A stretch of DNA of 64,000 nucleotides from Gilvimarinus sp. DA14. GTDB lineage: Bacteria; Pseudomonadota; Gammaproteobacteria; Pseudomonadales; Cellvibrionaceae. The stretch spans positions 3,188,501 to 3,252,500 of the forward strand of contig NZ_CP100350.1 in NCBI RefSeq assembly GCF_024204685.1, given 5' to 3'. Positions 47,883 to 56,832 of the stretch are shown piece by piece. The stretch's first letter is position 1, and each line of letters opens with the position of its first letter. The translations under genes were made by a program, and so were the position numbers. The notes beneath the pieces are model-generated. The model saw only the letters and a list, made by a program, of their open reading frames with translations, searched no databases and had not been told where the DNA came from.

Positions 47883-50800
47883 TGAGCGATAACCAAGCGA
47901 CCCATACGCGCTCCCAGGGGCCCATAGAATGGATGGCGCGCAACGCCATCGCCGCCAACCTGTTAATGATTATCTTGTTGGCGGGCGGCCTTTACATGGC
48001 GCTGACCATGCAAAAAGAGGTGTTCCCCGAGTTTGAAATCGATGTGGTGGAGGTGACCGTCTCCTACCCGGGCGCCTCGCCGGAAGAAGTAGAGCAGGGC
48101 ATTTTGCAGCCCATTGAAAGCTCGGTACGCGGCGTTCAGGGCATTCAAGAAATGACCTCCGAGGCCCGCGAAGGCTGGGGCATGGTCAGCCTTGAGCTGG
48201 TGGCTGGCGCCGACCGCATGAAAGCCTTTCAGGAAGTTGACCAGGCGGTGAACCGTGTGCGCACCTTCCCCGACGATGCCGAAGACCCCGAAGTGCGTAT
48301 TCGCGACAACTCCCGTGAAGTGATGGAGGTGGGCCTTTACGGCGATATCGACATCTGGAGTCTGCGCAAGCTGGCGGAAAATTTGCGCGACCGCTTACTC
48401 ACCGAGCCCGAAATTACCCAGGTGGACCTGGGTTGGGTGCCGGGCTACCTCACTCACGTAGAAATCCCCCGCGAGCAACTGCGCCGCTATAACCTGACCT
48501 TGGGCGAAGTCGCGCAAATGATTGAGTCATCGGGGCGCGATGTGCCAGCCGGTTCGGTGGAAACCGACCGGGGTGAAATTCTGCTGCGCATGAATGAGCG
48601 CAAACAATGGGCCGAAGAGTTTGCCACTATTCCTGTGGTAACGACTCCCGCCGGTGCAATCGTCACCCTGGGTGATATTGCCGAGATACGCGATGGCTTT
48701 GAAGAGACCGGGTTTCACTCGCAGTTTAATCGCCAGCCGTCGGTCGAGGTGAATATTTTTAGGGTGGGTAATCAGTCACCCCTGGACATTTCAGCCGCCG
48801 TCGAGCGAGTGCTTAAAGAGCTGGACACCACCTTGCCCGAGGGCGTTCACCACCGCATTGACAGCAACAGCGCCGAAGATTTTAGTGACCGTTTAAACCT
48901 GCTGTTAAGCAATGGCGGCCTGGCGATTTTAATTGTATTAACCATTCTCACCATATTTCTCGAGCTGCGACTCGCCTTCTGGATCATGATGGGTATGACC
49001 ATCTCCTTTGTGGGCGGCATACTGTTTTTGCCCGCGCTTGGGGTCAGCATCAACATGATTTCCATGTTCGCCTTTTTGGTGGTGCTGGGTATTGTGGTGG
49101 ACGATGCCATCGTCGTAGGCGAAAACATTTACGAGTACCGACAGCGCGGCTACAGTCATTTGCAGGCTGCCATTAGCGGTGCCAAAGATATTGCCTCGCC
49201 GGTGACCTTTACCATCTTAACCACCGTGGTCGCGTTTATTCCGGTAATGTTTATTCCCGGCACTACCGGCAAATTCTGGTGGCCTTTCCCCGTCGTGGTG
49301 ATTATTGTCCTGCTTATCTCGCTGGTCGAGGCTTTATTCATTCTGCCCGCCCACCTGGCCGAAAGTGGCAAAGGCCGCAAAAGCAAACTGGAAAACTACG
49401 CCCACGACCGTCAGCAAGCCCTGGCCAACAAGTTCAATGCCTTTGTGCAAAACCGCTATCGACCTTTTGTAGAAAAATGCATTCGGGTTCGCTACTTCAC
49501 CATCAGCGTGGTGGTGTCAGCATTGATTATCGCCGGCGCCTATGGCACCAGCGACCATATGGGCACAGTGATGATGCCCCGGGTAGCGGCCGATGAAATC
49601 GAAGCGGGTGTTCGTCTGCCGGTCGGTACCACCCTGGAGCAGGCTGCCGTGGTGGCCAATGCCATCACCGAACAGACCCACGAGATGTTTGAAAAGCACG
49701 ACCTGTACAAGGCGGCCGAAGGGATTAAAACCAATGTGCGCGGTAAAAGCTTTATCGATGTGGAAATTGTTATGCTGCCGCCAGATGAACGCGACATTGG
49801 CTCGCGCGAAGTGATCGAACTGTGGCGCAACGAAATCGGCGATATTGAAGGCGTGGATCAAATCACCTTCGAGGCCGAGCGCGGCCCCGGCGGCTGGCGC
49901 GACGACTTAAGTGTGGACTTGAGCCATACCGACACCGAACTCTTGGCCGAAGCCAGCCAGGTCTTTAAGGCGCGCATGGAAGAGTTTGCCAACACCCGTA
50001 ACGTGAATGACAACTACAACAAAGGCAAACTGCAATACAACTTTTCCCTGCGCCCCGAGGGCGAGTTGCTGGGCCTGACGCCTTCCGAAGTAGGCCGACA
50101 AGTGCGCGACTCCTTTTACGGCGCCGTGGCCATGCGCCAGCTGCGTGGCATTAACGAAATTGAAGTGCGCGTCAAACTGCCCCTGGAGGAGCGCCGCCAA
50201 CAGCACACTCTGGATAATTTGCTGATTCGCACTCCCGATGGGGTAGAAGTGCCCCTGTACGACGTGGCCGATCCGCATCTGGCCGAAGCGTTTAGCTCGC
50301 TCAGCCGACGCAACGGCCGCCGGGTGATTAACGTGGGTATGGATGTGCACCCGCAAAGCGCGCTTAACCAGGTATCGGCGGCAATGAAACAGCAAGTGCT
50401 GCCCCAGCTGCGTGCCGAATATCCGGGCCTAACCTGGACATTTCGCGGCAGCGACGCGGAAATGCGCGAATCCACCCAAGTGCTCTGGGGCGGATTCGGC
50501 ATGGCCATGTTCGTGATCTACTCGTTACTCGCCATTGCCTTTCGCAGCTACTTACAGCCGCTCATTGTCATGGTGGCAATACCCTTCGGCATTATCGGCG
50601 TGGTGATTGGCCACCTGGCCCTTGGGTACGACCTATCACTGGTGAGCCTGATGGGTATTGTGGCACTGTCCGGCGTAGTGGTGAACGGCTCGTTAATTCT
50701 GGTCGATCATGCCAACAAAACCCGCGACGAATACGACAGCGCCTACCAGGCGATCTGCGATGCCAGTGTGCGGCGTTTCCGGCCTATTTTTCTCACCACA

Positions 50801-51016
50801 CTCACCACCTTCGGCGGGCTTTCGCCCATTATTATGGAAACCTCCCGCCAGGCGGCGCAGCTGATTCCCATGGCGATCTCGCTCGGTTTCGGGATTGTCT
50901 TTGCCAGCGCCATTGTGCTGATTGTCGTGCCCTGTTTCTTTATGGTGCTGGATGATTTGAAGCGGTGGCAGGCGAAGTCGAATGGTGGGGCAGAGAGTCG
51001 GATGTCGGACGTCTGA
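47882..51016 (+). CDS. RND efflux pump, inner-membrane permease
   Basis: This 1044-residue AcrB/MdtB-type proton-driven pump has 12 helices in two repeats, each with a large periplasmic loop. Motifs include [48 protein letters not shown] in helix 4 (with the proton-relay Asp pair) and [22 protein letters not shown] in helix 10. Codons overlap with the adaptor gene. The family exports drugs, detergents or metals; the substrate is not readable. The last residues (about SRMSDV) are encoded by a heptad repeat array that contains the stop codon, so the C-terminus was probably remodelled by the repeat. Confidence 0.93.
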   Translation: MSDNQATHTRSQGPIEWMARNAIAANLLMIILLAGGLYMALTMQKEVFPEFEIDVVEVTVSYPGASPEEVEQGILQPIESSVRGVQGIQEMTSEAREGWGMVSLELVAGADRMKAFQEVDQAVNRVRTFPDDAEDPEVRIRDNSREVMEVGLYGDIDIWSLRKLAENLRDRLLTEPEITQVDLGWVPGYLTHVEIPREQLRRYNLTLGEVAQMIESSGRDVPAGSVETDRGEILLRMNERKQWAEEFATIPVVTTPAGAIVTLGDIAEIRDGFEETGFHSQFNRQPSVEVNIFRVGNQSPLDISAAVERVLKELDTTLPEGVHHRIDSNSAEDFSDRLNLLLSNGGLAILIVLTILTIFLELRLAFWIMMGMTISFVGGILFLPALGVSINMISMFAFLVVLGIVVDDAIVVGENIYEYRQRGYSHLQAAISGAKDIASPVTFTILTTVVAFIPVMFIPGTTGKFWWPFPVVVIIVLLISLVEALFILPAHLAESGKGRKSKLENYAHDRQQALANKFNAFVQNRYRPFVEKCIRVRYFTISVVVSALIIAGAYGTSDHMGTVMMPRVAADEIEAGVRLPVGTTLEQAAVVANAITEQTHEMFEKHDLYKAAEGIKTNVRGKSFIDVEIVMLPPDERDIGSREVIELWRNEIGDIEGVDQITFEAERGPGGWRDDLSVDLSHTDTELLAEASQVFKARMEEFANTRNVNDNYNKGKLQYNFSLRPEGELLGLTPSEVGRQVRDSFYGAVAMRQLRGINEIEVRVKLPLEERRQQHTLDNLLIRTPDGVEVPLYDVADPHLAEAFSSLSRRNGRRVINVGMDVHPQSALNQVSAAMKQQVLPQLRAEYPGLTWTFRGSDAEMRESTQVLWGGFGMAMFVIYSLLAIAFRSYLQPLIVMVAIPFGIIGVVIGHLALGYDLSLVSLMGIVALSGVVVNGSLILVDHANKTRDEYDSAYQAICDASVRRFRPIFLTTLTTFGGLSPIIMETSRQAAQLIPMAISLGFGIVFASAIVLIVVPCFFMVLDDLKRWQAKSNGGAESRMSDV

Positions 51017-51066
51017 TGTTGGACGGGACAAGAGGTGGGGAACGGTTTACGGCTAACGGGCGGTAG
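50997..51066 (+). repeat. Composite heptad array at the efflux gene end
   Basis: Four 7-nt units of GTCGGAY type (50997-51024, e.g. GTCGGAT, GTCGGAC) are followed in the same register by two linker heptads (51025-51038). Then come GGAACGG, TTTACGG and CTAACGG (51039-51059). The TGA stop of the pump gene is at 51014-51016, inside the third unit. The register is unbroken for at least nine units. Confidence 0.85.
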
Positions 51067-51150
51067 GCCGCCTCACCTTGCAAAGTAAGCCGAGCAACGG
51101 CTATTCTGCGACGCAAAATAATCGTAGGAAAACCACAAAAAGGAAAGTTT

Positions 51151-51354
51151 ATGAAACTACCCATTCACCTGGCCGTACTGGATTTTTTTGCCTGCATTTT
51201 AATTGGCCTGGGCATGGCCATGCACTTTGCTAATATCGATTTTCTGCCCGAATCAATGCGTTTTGAAAAAGACGGCTTGGTGTTTATCGTCGTGGGAATC
51301 GCGCTTATGTTGCCAGCGGTGCTTTATATATTGCGTGGATTGCGGAAGAGATAA
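51151..51354 (+). CDS. Small two-helix membrane protein
   Basis: I do not recognise a family. The 67 residues form two hydrophobic helices (HLAVLDFFACILIGLGMAM and GLVFIVVGIALMLPAVLYIL) joined by a short polar loop with an acidic patch, and end in RGLRKR, which places the C-terminus in the cytoplasm. AAAAGGAAAG precedes the ATG. Its codon use and ribosome site make it a credible gene. Its 3' end is followed within 12 nt by a heptad array. Confidence 0.72.
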   Translation: MKLPIHLAVLDFFACILIGLGMAMHFANIDFLPESMRFEKDGLVFIVVGIALMLPAVLYILRGLRKR

Positions 51355-51365
51355 ATGATTTAAGG

Positions 51366-51421
51366 GGAACGGATAACGGTTGGCGGGTGCACAGTCGGAC
51401 GTCGGACGACTGATGTCCGAT
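51366..51421 (+). repeat. Composite heptad array after the small membrane protein gene
   Basis: Eight consecutive 7-nt units keep one register: GGAACGG, ATAACGG, TTGGCGG and GTGCACA (51366-51393), then GTCGGAC twice, GACTGAT and GTCCGAT (51394-51421). These are the same two unit types as after the efflux gene, in the opposite order. Confidence 0.82.
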
Positions 51422-51477
51422 GCTAATTAAAGACAGAAGAAAGCCACTTGCGAAAGAAAATAAACGAGCAAAATTCC

Positions 51478-51516
51478 GTTCCCCGTTCCCCGTTCCCCGT
51501 TCCCCGTTCCTCGTCC
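51478..51516 (-). repeat. Heptad array abutting the hipB stop codon, unit GAACGGG
   Basis: Four perfect GTTCCCC units (plus strand) at 51478-51505 and a degenerate fifth lead directly to the hipB stop codon. On the hipB coding strand the unit reads GAACGGG, starting right after the TAG. Confidence 0.92.
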
Positions 51517-51804
51517 CTACAACCGCTTTTGCACCAATCCCGCCTCTAACCCAAAAGCCTTACAGCAGCGATTAATAGTACTCAGGCGCGGGTCGCCCTG
51601 ATTGTTTTCAAGCTGTGATAGGGCCTTGCGCGACACTTTGGCGACTTTTTCGCCGTACTCTGTTTGTGTCATCCCCAGTAATTCGCGCATGGTGCGAATG
51701 GCTTCGCCGATGCTGATATCACCGTGGTTAATTCGCTCCAACAAGGCGTTGCGCCCCTGAATAAAAGATTCCTGTTCCGGGGCCACGAGTTTATTCTTGG
51801 GCAT
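51517..51804 (-). CDS. hipB: HipB-like XRE-family antitoxin/repressor
   Basis: This 95-residue DNA-binding protein has an N-terminal helix (LLERINHGDISIGEAI) and an XRE helix-turn-helix: IRTMRELLGMTQTEYGEKVAKVSRKALSQLENNQGDP. As the antitoxin of a HipBA module it should bind HipA and repress the operon. ATG 51804 lies inside the end of hipA (14-nt overlap), so here the toxin gene comes first, the reverse of E. coli hipBA. A palindromic operator is at 53178-53209. The gene ends directly at a heptad array. Confidence 0.85.
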   Translation of the reverse strand: MPKNKLVAPEQESFIQGRNALLERINHGDISIGEAIRTMRELLGMTQTEYGEKVAKVSRKALSQLENNQGDPRLSTINRCCKAFGLEAGLVQKRL

Positions 51805-53125
51805 GTAACAAGTCCTCAATCAGTTGGCACTGCTTTTTTATAGAGTGTTCACGCATTTGAATAATGTCTTCGTCCAGGCCTTGCTCGCGAGCAGTAGCGC
51901 TAAACGCTTTTAGAGCAGCAAGCCAGCGCGCAAAGGCTGCGCACATTTTGCCAGTGCTTACCTGGGGGTAGTGCGTCCTCACGTAGTGAAATACCCCGTC
52001 CCAATTCGGCTGACCCGCAGTTTCCAAGGGTGTTTGCCAGCGACATACACGCGGAATCATTTCCGGGTCTAAAAACATAGGGGCGAAGTCGAACAAAGGC
52101 GACAGCCGCGTAGAGCCGTCCTCTAATTTGAGCAAGGCACTGTTGCGTGCGTGATTATCTTTATTGCCCAGCGCGATGTTGGCGACGTCGCGTCCAATAA
52201 ACTCAATAATGTCTTGTTCGGGGTCATCGCTAAAGTTGGCCACTGCTGCAAGCAGCTGTTCTTGTGGAGGGCTTGCGCCAAAATCGGCAATGCCCGCTGC
52301 GCTGCACAGGCTTTCCTGGCCGCGCCGTATAACAGTATTGTTTGCTACAACGCGATCAAAGCGCGGAATAAACAAGGCATTATTTTTATAATCTAGGGCT
52401 TCACCTACGTTAAGCCCTAGGGCACGAGCAAGCTCCAGATATGCTCCCTCGTTGCTGAGTACTTGCCGGTCACGCTCGCTGTGACCGCGGGGGAACTTAA
52501 CCAGCCAGTGCTTTTGCACCTGGGCGTCATCAATGGCGCCTTCAGCGTGCCAGCGATCATTGTGGTCCTGCACCAGTAAAAACTTGGGGGCCTCCCCTTG
52601 AACATCCGAAGCGCTGGCGGTCAGTGCGCCGTGGGCAAAGGCGTACTCAATAAAGTGCTCGCCTCGCTCGACAATTTCCGCTCGACTAAACCCCGGGTGT
52701 TGCTCGCCGGAGTAGGGCATGCCCTGTCCGTCAGGCGCGACAATATCGCGCCGATTTTTGACTGCCTCGCGCACGCGTAAATTACCCGGCGGCGCTCCGG
52801 CCCCATGCATAAGCAAAGTCCAGTCTGCCGATAGGCCGTCATTTAAGTCGTGTTTGTCGATAAGGTGGCGGCGGCCGGCCCCGGTAGGTAGCAAATCCAA
52901 AACAAAGGCAGGCCAATGTGGGTAGGTATAGTTGCCAAAGCTGATCGGAAGCTGGCAACTGACCGCCCGCCAATCGGGAGACTCCTGCAGGTGGTTGCCC
53001 GCGTAGGTTACGTGGTAGTCAAAGTGCCCACGCCCGTAAATACCGCGCTCCGGGTCATCCACTTGCAAAATGCCCGCTAAGTGCCACCGCCCGCTATGGT
53101 GTACTTCAATATGCGCCTTAGCCAC
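51791..53125 (-). CDS. hipA: HipA-like serine/threonine kinase toxin
   Basis: HipA kinases phosphorylate glutamyl-tRNA synthetase or related targets and cause growth arrest and persistence. It has the N-subdomain 1 start (AHIEVHHSGRWHLAGILQV), NEGAYLELARALGLNVGEA, ALFIPRFDRV, then NIALGNKDNHARNSALL (catalytic Asp in the NKDNHARN loop) and LSPLFDFAPMFLDPEMI (metal-binding Asp). I chose the GTG at 53125, which follows a perfect AAGGAGG; another in-frame GTG is at 53149. At 444 residues it matches full-length HipA. It is coupled to hipB downstream. Confidence 0.9.
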   Translation of the reverse strand: MAKAHIEVHHSGRWHLAGILQVDDPERGIYGRGHFDYHVTYAGNHLQESPDWRAVSCQLPISFGNYTYPHWPAFVLDLLPTGAGRRHLIDKHDLNDGLSADWTLLMHGAGAPPGNLRVREAVKNRRDIVAPDGQGMPYSGEQHPGFSRAEIVERGEHFIEYAFAHGALTASASDVQGEAPKFLLVQDHNDRWHAEGAIDDAQVQKHWLVKFPRGHSERDRQVLSNEGAYLELARALGLNVGEALDYKNNALFIPRFDRVVANNTVIRRGQESLCSAAGIADFGASPPQEQLLAAVANFSDDPEQDIIEFIGRDVANIALGNKDNHARNSALLKLEDGSTRLSPLFDFAPMFLDPEMIPRVCRWQTPLETAGQPNWDGVFHYVRTHYPQVSTGKMCAAFARWLAALKAFSATAREQGLDEDIIQMREHSIKKQCQLIEDLLHAQE

Positions 53126-53177
53126 AAAACCTCCTTTTGAGTTTGCCACCTATAATATGCATAAAAATACAAAAGTC

Positions 53178-53209
53178 CATTATATGAGTAATTAACAACT
53201 CATATAATG
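53178..53209. promoter_or_regulatory. 12-bp inverted repeat, likely HipB operator
   Basis: CATTATATGAGT (53178-53189) and its exact complement (53198-53209) flank an 8-nt spacer, 53 nt upstream of the hipA start. HipB homologues bind palindromes with 8-nt spacers in their own promoters, so this is the expected autoregulatory site. The right arm overlaps a TATAAT-like -10. Confidence 0.75.
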
Positions 53210-53365
53210 CGTGGGATGGCAAGGTATGACTCTTTTAAGATGCATGCTTTTGGTCGTGGGGGCGGTAGGTGAGGGTGAGACAGCATGTTGTTCTATCGCC
53301 GGTTTAATCAGGGGGCATTGAGTAGACGGGGTTGAGTGTCACACCCGATGTAAGACAATCGTCTG
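53210..53365. other. Intergenic stretch without a gene
   Basis: Between the hipA operator and the next heptad array I see no reading frame with family character and no clear hairpin. It would hold the far upstream side of the hipA promoter. Confidence 0.5.
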
Positions 53366-53487
53366 TTCTGCGTTCTGCGTTCTGCGTTCTGCGTTCTGCG
53401 TTCTGCGTTCTGCGTTCTGCGTTCTGCGTTCTGCGTTCTGCGTTCACCGTTTTTTGTACCTCCGACATCAGTCGTCAGACATCAGAC
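53366..53487 (-). repeat. Composite heptad array at the BASS gene end
   Basis: On the coding strand of the transporter gene, four GTC-type heptads (53487-53460: GTCTGAT, GTCTGAC, GACTGAT, GTCGGAG) follow 4 nt after the stop codon. Two linker heptads (53459-53446) and then more than 11 copies of GAACGCA (53445-53366) come next, all in one register. This matches the order at the end of the efflux gene. Confidence 0.9.
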
Positions 53488-53491
53488 GCTT

Positions 53492-54403
53492 CTATCTCCT
53501 CTTTTTCCACCAACTCGCCAAAACCGACCCGGACACATTGTGCCAAACCGAAAACAGTGCCCCCGGCAGGGCCGCTGTGGCGGTAAAAAACTGTTGCGCC
53601 AGGGCCACGGCCAGCCCCGAGTTTTGCATGCCTACTTCAATAGCAATGGTGCGACAGGTGGGCTCGTCAAAGAGCAGTGCGCGGGCCAGCCAGTAACCGC
53701 CGAGCAAGCCAACGCCGTTGTGCAGCACGACGGCCAGCAACACCAATGCCCCGATACTCGCCAGCCGTCCGGCGTTCAGCGCCACCACAATGGCAATAAT
53801 CAGCGCAATTAATGCGACGGCAATACTGGCCAGCATCGGCTCAAGCCGTTTTATTGTTTTGGCGATGAAGTGATGTAACGCTACGCCCAGCAGCACAGGC
53901 GCCACGACAATTTTGGCAATGCTTGCCAGCATACCCAGGGTATTAATTTCAACGGTGTTCTTTAGCAGCAGCCAGGTAATAAACGGGGTTAACACCACCG
54001 AGGCCAAAGTGGACGCGAGGGTCATAGACACCGACAGCGCCACGCGGCCCCCGGCCAGCCAGGCAATCACGTTGGATGCCGTGCCGCCTGCCGCCGAACC
54101 CACCAACACCATGCCGGTGGTCAGCTCCGCGCTTAAACCTAAAAGCCGCGAGACCGCGAGCGCGGCTAAAGGCATTACCGTAAACTGCAAAGCAAGCCCC
54201 AGCAATATCGGCCTTGGCGTGCGAACCACACGCGCAAAATCCGCCGCCGATAACGTCAGCCCCATCGCAAACATCACCAGCGCCAGCAGCCAGGCAATGC
54301 CGGGTGCCATCGGGGTGAAGGTGGCGGGGAGCAAGTAACCCAGCGTTCCCAGCAAAATGGCCCAAAGGGGGAATAGACGGTTGAACTGGTGGAATGGCTG
54401 CAT
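53492..54403 (-). CDS. Bile acid:sodium symporter family (BASS) transporter
   Basis: This inner-membrane protein of about 303 residues has 9-10 helices. FMLVMFAMGLTLS-type text (ALVMFAMGLTLSAADFARV), LALQFTVMPLAALAVSRLLG, GMVLVGSAAGGTASNVIAWLAGGRVALSVSMTL (sodium-site region) and AIEVGMQNSGLAVALAQQFF (the EVGMQNSGLA motif) are diagnostic. Bacterial members move organic anions such as pyruvate, ketopantoate or pantoate with sodium. I prefer ATG 54403; an in-frame ATG at 54436 is possible, and neither has a good ribosome site. The gene ends next to a heptad array. Confidence 0.9.
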   Translation of the reverse strand: MQPFHQFNRLFPLWAILLGTLGYLLPATFTPMAPGIAWLLALVMFAMGLTLSAADFARVVRTPRPILLGLALQFTVMPLAALAVSRLLGLSAELTTGMVLVGSAAGGTASNVIAWLAGGRVALSVSMTLASTLASVVLTPFITWLLLKNTVEINTLGMLASIAKIVVAPVLLGVALHHFIAKTIKRLEPMLASIAVALIALIIAIVVALNAGRLASIGALVLLAVVLHNGVGLLGGYWLARALLFDEPTCRTIAIEVGMQNSGLAVALAQQFFTATAALPGALFSVWHNVSGSVLASWWKKRR

Positions 54404-54515
54404 TTTTATGTCTATATAGGAGGAAGAATTTAACATGCTGCTTGAGCTTTTCGGGGCTTGGCATCGCTATAACTGGCAGTGGCTAGGTTAGTCGCGTGTT
54501 AATGCCGACAACTAC

Positions 54516-55091
54516 TTAGTTGGGCTGCTCTTGTTGGGTAAGCATTGTCATGTACTTGGTAAATCGCTTTTGTCTGGTTTCGGATTTCTTGGCGCTGGTT
54601 AGGCCGTGCGCAATAACATACCGAGTTGATTTATTGAGCGTGGCATAAAACTGCTTTGCGTTTGGTTGGTTTTCTAATGCCGCTAAGAAATCTTCGGGCA
54701 CGGTCATCTCGCTGACCACATAAGCGTTATCCCAGCGCCCATCGGCTTTTGCTGCGCGAACGTGCGCTAGCCCGGGATCCTCCATTCGGCCTTCTTTTAT
54801 CAGGCGTTCAACATGCTCCGTGTTCCTTTTAGACCAATTGCTTCGTGGTGTTCTGGGTGTGATGCGCTGAAGATAGACCTGATCATCCAGCGATTTCTTA
54901 ACTCCGTCAATCCAACCCCAGCATAGAGTTTCAATAACAACATCATTCCAGGTGACGCTTTGAACCCCTGTGCCTTTCTTAAATATCTTTACCCACAACT
55001 CGCTTTCAGTTGCGTGATTAACCTTGAGCCATTGCCGGAGCGTTTTGGACGTTGGAAAGGACATGATCTTTTGTGGGTCAGGTTTGGGCAT
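54516..55091 (-). CDS. YdeI/OmpD-associated (OmdA) family protein
   Basis: This 191-residue protein matches the YdeI/OmdA family, annotated as bacteriocin-protection-like. It has SKTLRQWLKVNHATESELWVKIFKKGTGVQSVTWNDVVIETLCWGWIDGVKKSLDD (given in pieces by the family as WLxxNH, LCWGWIDG) and RSNWSKRNTEHVERLIKEGRM. The C-terminal VPEDFLAALENQPNAKQFYATLNKSTRYVI contains the helical YdeI signature. The function is poorly known. The segment 54.5-57.9 kb is a run of small stress or accessory genes with slightly lower GC. Confidence 0.82.
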   Translation of the reverse strand: MPKPDPQKIMSFPTSKTLRQWLKVNHATESELWVKIFKKGTGVQSVTWNDVVIETLCWGWIDGVKKSLDDQVYLQRITPRTPRSNWSKRNTEHVERLIKEGRMEDPGLAHVRAAKADGRWDNAYVVSEMTVPEDFLAALENQPNAKQFYATLNKSTRYVIAHGLTSAKKSETRQKRFTKYMTMLTQQEQPN

Positions 55092-55193
55092 CAGGTAAAG
55101 CTCTGTTGTGGGTAACCTTCGTAAGTCAAAGCGAGTTGTGGTGAGTCTAGGTGCTGTCGAACCCTAGGGAATTGGCCTGAACCACATCATTTT

Positions 55194-55631
55194 CTAAGTT
55201 TTAAGTTCTAGCTGGAACCTTAGCTTCAGCTCGTTACCTCGATCTAAGTAGGTGCCGACAACTCGCATTCCTGTCTTTAAGTTTACTAACTGCATCGGCA
55301 GGTTGTCGTTAGCAGTGGTGGTCTCAAGATAACGATACCCCTTCTCCTTGACTTTATTTTGCAAAGCGAGTGCAAGTTCGGTGGCTATTCCACGGCACTG
55401 GTAATCTTTATGCACACCACCAATCCAGCTTTCAAAATATCCCAGCCTAGGGCTAAAGCCTATCTTGCAGCCCACTAACAGATCCTTCTCGTAGGCATAA
55501 ATACCTATAATGTCAGATCTGTTTCTAAGTGAGTGCTCAATCACGTTTTCATTAAAGTCGCCGAAGCTACGGAAGAGGCTTTCGATGCTTTCCATTTTCG
55601 CGGGGTAACCTTCGGCGATTTGTATGTTCAT
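55194..55631 (-). CDS. GNAT-family N-acetyltransferase
   Basis: This 145-residue acetyltransferase has the acetyl-CoA loop in YQCRGIATELALALQNKV (Q/RxxGxG/A), preceded by FESWIGGVHKDY and followed by GYRYLETTTANDNLPMQLVNLKTGMRVVGTYLD, the usual motif B. The start is ambiguous between ATG 55631 and an ATG 27 nt upstream. The substrate is unknown. It is in the same direction as the YdeI-like gene. Confidence 0.85.
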   Translation of the reverse strand: MNIQIAEGYPAKMESIESLFRSFGDFNENVIEHSLRNRSDIIGIYAYEKDLLVGCKIGFSPRLGYFESWIGGVHKDYQCRGIATELALALQNKVKEKGYRYLETTTANDNLPMQLVNLKTGMRVVGTYLDRGNELKLRFQLELKT

Positions 55632-55750
55632 TTTTAAGTCTATATTTAACGCCTGCATTTGTGGCTGGTTTGGAGCCTAGCGGAAAACCAGTCCGACAAC
55701 ATGCGTTTGTTAGCTGATGATTCAGACTTACTCAAAACCACTTTTTCGAT

Positions 55751-56113
55751 TTACGTTTTTATATCATTCTCTTCAGACCATATTCTTAAATCGTCAAGAA
55801 TTCTCAGGGCGCTTCTCCCAAAGTCCGTTAATTCATAGGTAACCGCTACTGGGCGGTCATTAATAACCTTGCGTAGTACCATACCGTTAGCTTCCAACTC
55901 TTTTAAACGTTGATCAATCATCTTCTTGCTGGCGCCACCGAGCATTCGAGCAAGATCGTTGAAGCGGACAGGCGAATCCTTTAAGTGATAAATAATTGAG
56001 CCTGTCCATTTACCGCCAATGAGTCTCATTCCTCTCTCGATGGCGCAAGGCTCGGTGCAAGCATTGAGTGCCGTCTTTCGGCCTTTACCGTCGATTTTCA
56101 CAATACTCTCCAT
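55751..56113 (-). CDS. HxlR-family transcriptional regulator
   Basis: This 120-residue winged-helix protein matches HxlR/YodB-type regulators: CAIERGMRLIGGKWTGSIIYHL, PVRFNDLARMLGGASKKMIDQRLKELEANGMVLR and AVTYELTDFGRSALRIL. Two cysteines near the N-terminus (CTEPC) are where YodB/QorR proteins sense quinones or thiol stress. It is divergent from a quinone reductase and a peroxiredoxin-like gene across a gap with nested inverted repeats, so it probably represses both. Confidence 0.92.
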   Translation of the reverse strand: MESIVKIDGKGRKTALNACTEPCAIERGMRLIGGKWTGSIIYHLKDSPVRFNDLARMLGGASKKMIDQRLKELEANGMVLRKVINDRPVAVTYELTDFGRSALRILDDLRIWSEENDIKT

Positions 56114-56145
56114 CTTTCACACTCCACGAGAACCAGGTTACTAAA

Positions 56146-56198
56146 AGTATACTAGTTGATTTATGGGAAAAGATTACCATAATAAACCGGTAAATCAA
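56146..56198. promoter_or_regulatory. Nested inverted repeats in the HxlR-MdaB promoter
   Basis: AGTATACT (56146-56153) is a palindrome. TTGATTTA (56156-56163) pairs with TAAATCAA (56191-56198), and TATGG (56162-56166) pairs with CCATA (56177-56181). The region lies between two divergent starts and suits binding of the HxlR dimer. Confidence 0.5.
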
Positions 56199-56239
56199 GT
56201 TTAGACCCCGTTTTCAAAGAGCACGAGAGAGGTTCACCT

Positions 56240-56824
56240 ATGAGTAATGTTTTAATCATTAATGCACACCACGAATATCCGTTCTCCAAGGGTGAGTTAA
56301 ACAGGTCGCTTGTCCTTTTGGCTCAGCAACTAATCGAGGCAAAAGGCCATGTCGTGAGGCTGGTGACAGTAGACGATGGGTGGAATGTGGAGGAAGAGCT
56401 TAAAAATCATCGATGGGCAGACATTATTCTTCTTCAATCCCCTATTAACTGGATGGGAGTTCCATGGACATTTAAAAAATACATGGATGAGGTCTATACA
56501 GCAGGTATGGACGGTACTTTATGCAACGGCGATGGGCGGACCAGAGAGCAGCCTCGCAGTAACTATGGCGCCGGGGGTACCTTAGCTGACAAAAAATACA
56601 TGATTTCGCTTACATTTAACGCCCCAATGGAAGCTTTTGATAATAGTAATGAATACTTATTTCAAGGCAAAAGCGTGGACGATCTAATATTTCCTATGCA
56701 CATGAATTTTCGATTTTTTGCTATGGAGGCAATGGAAACTTTTGCTTGCTTCGACGTGATGAAGAACGCGACGATAGAAAACGATTTTAAGCGCTTTGAA
56801 GACCATATAAACAAGCATTTTTAG
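56240..56824 (+). CDS. mdaB: NAD(P)H quinone oxidoreductase, MdaB-like
   Basis: This 194-residue flavodoxin-fold FAD enzyme performs two-electron reduction of quinones. [22 protein letters not shown] is the FAD-binding start, [30 protein letters not shown] is the conserved active-site block of MdaB, and [23 protein letters not shown] follows. It avoids semiquinone and protects against redox stress. The peroxiredoxin-like gene follows 8 nt later. The divergent HxlR gene is the likely regulator. Confidence 0.9.
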   Translation: MSNVLIINAHHEYPFSKGELNRSLVLLAQQLIEAKGHVVRLVTVDDGWNVEEELKNHRWADIILLQSPINWMGVPWTFKKYMDEVYTAGMDGTLCNGDGRTREQPRSNYGAGGTLADKKYMISLTFNAPMEAFDNSNEYLFQGKSVDDLIFPMHMNFRFFAMEAMETFACFDVMKNATIENDFKRFEDHINKHF

Positions 56825-56832
56825 GAGAAATT

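Noticed and set aside
54434-54490. Short plus-strand frame MLLELFGAWHRYNWQWLG after GGAGG
   Set aside because: The ribosome-site-like run is 11 nt from the ATG and the region is the 5' end of the opposing transporter gene; no support beyond chance.
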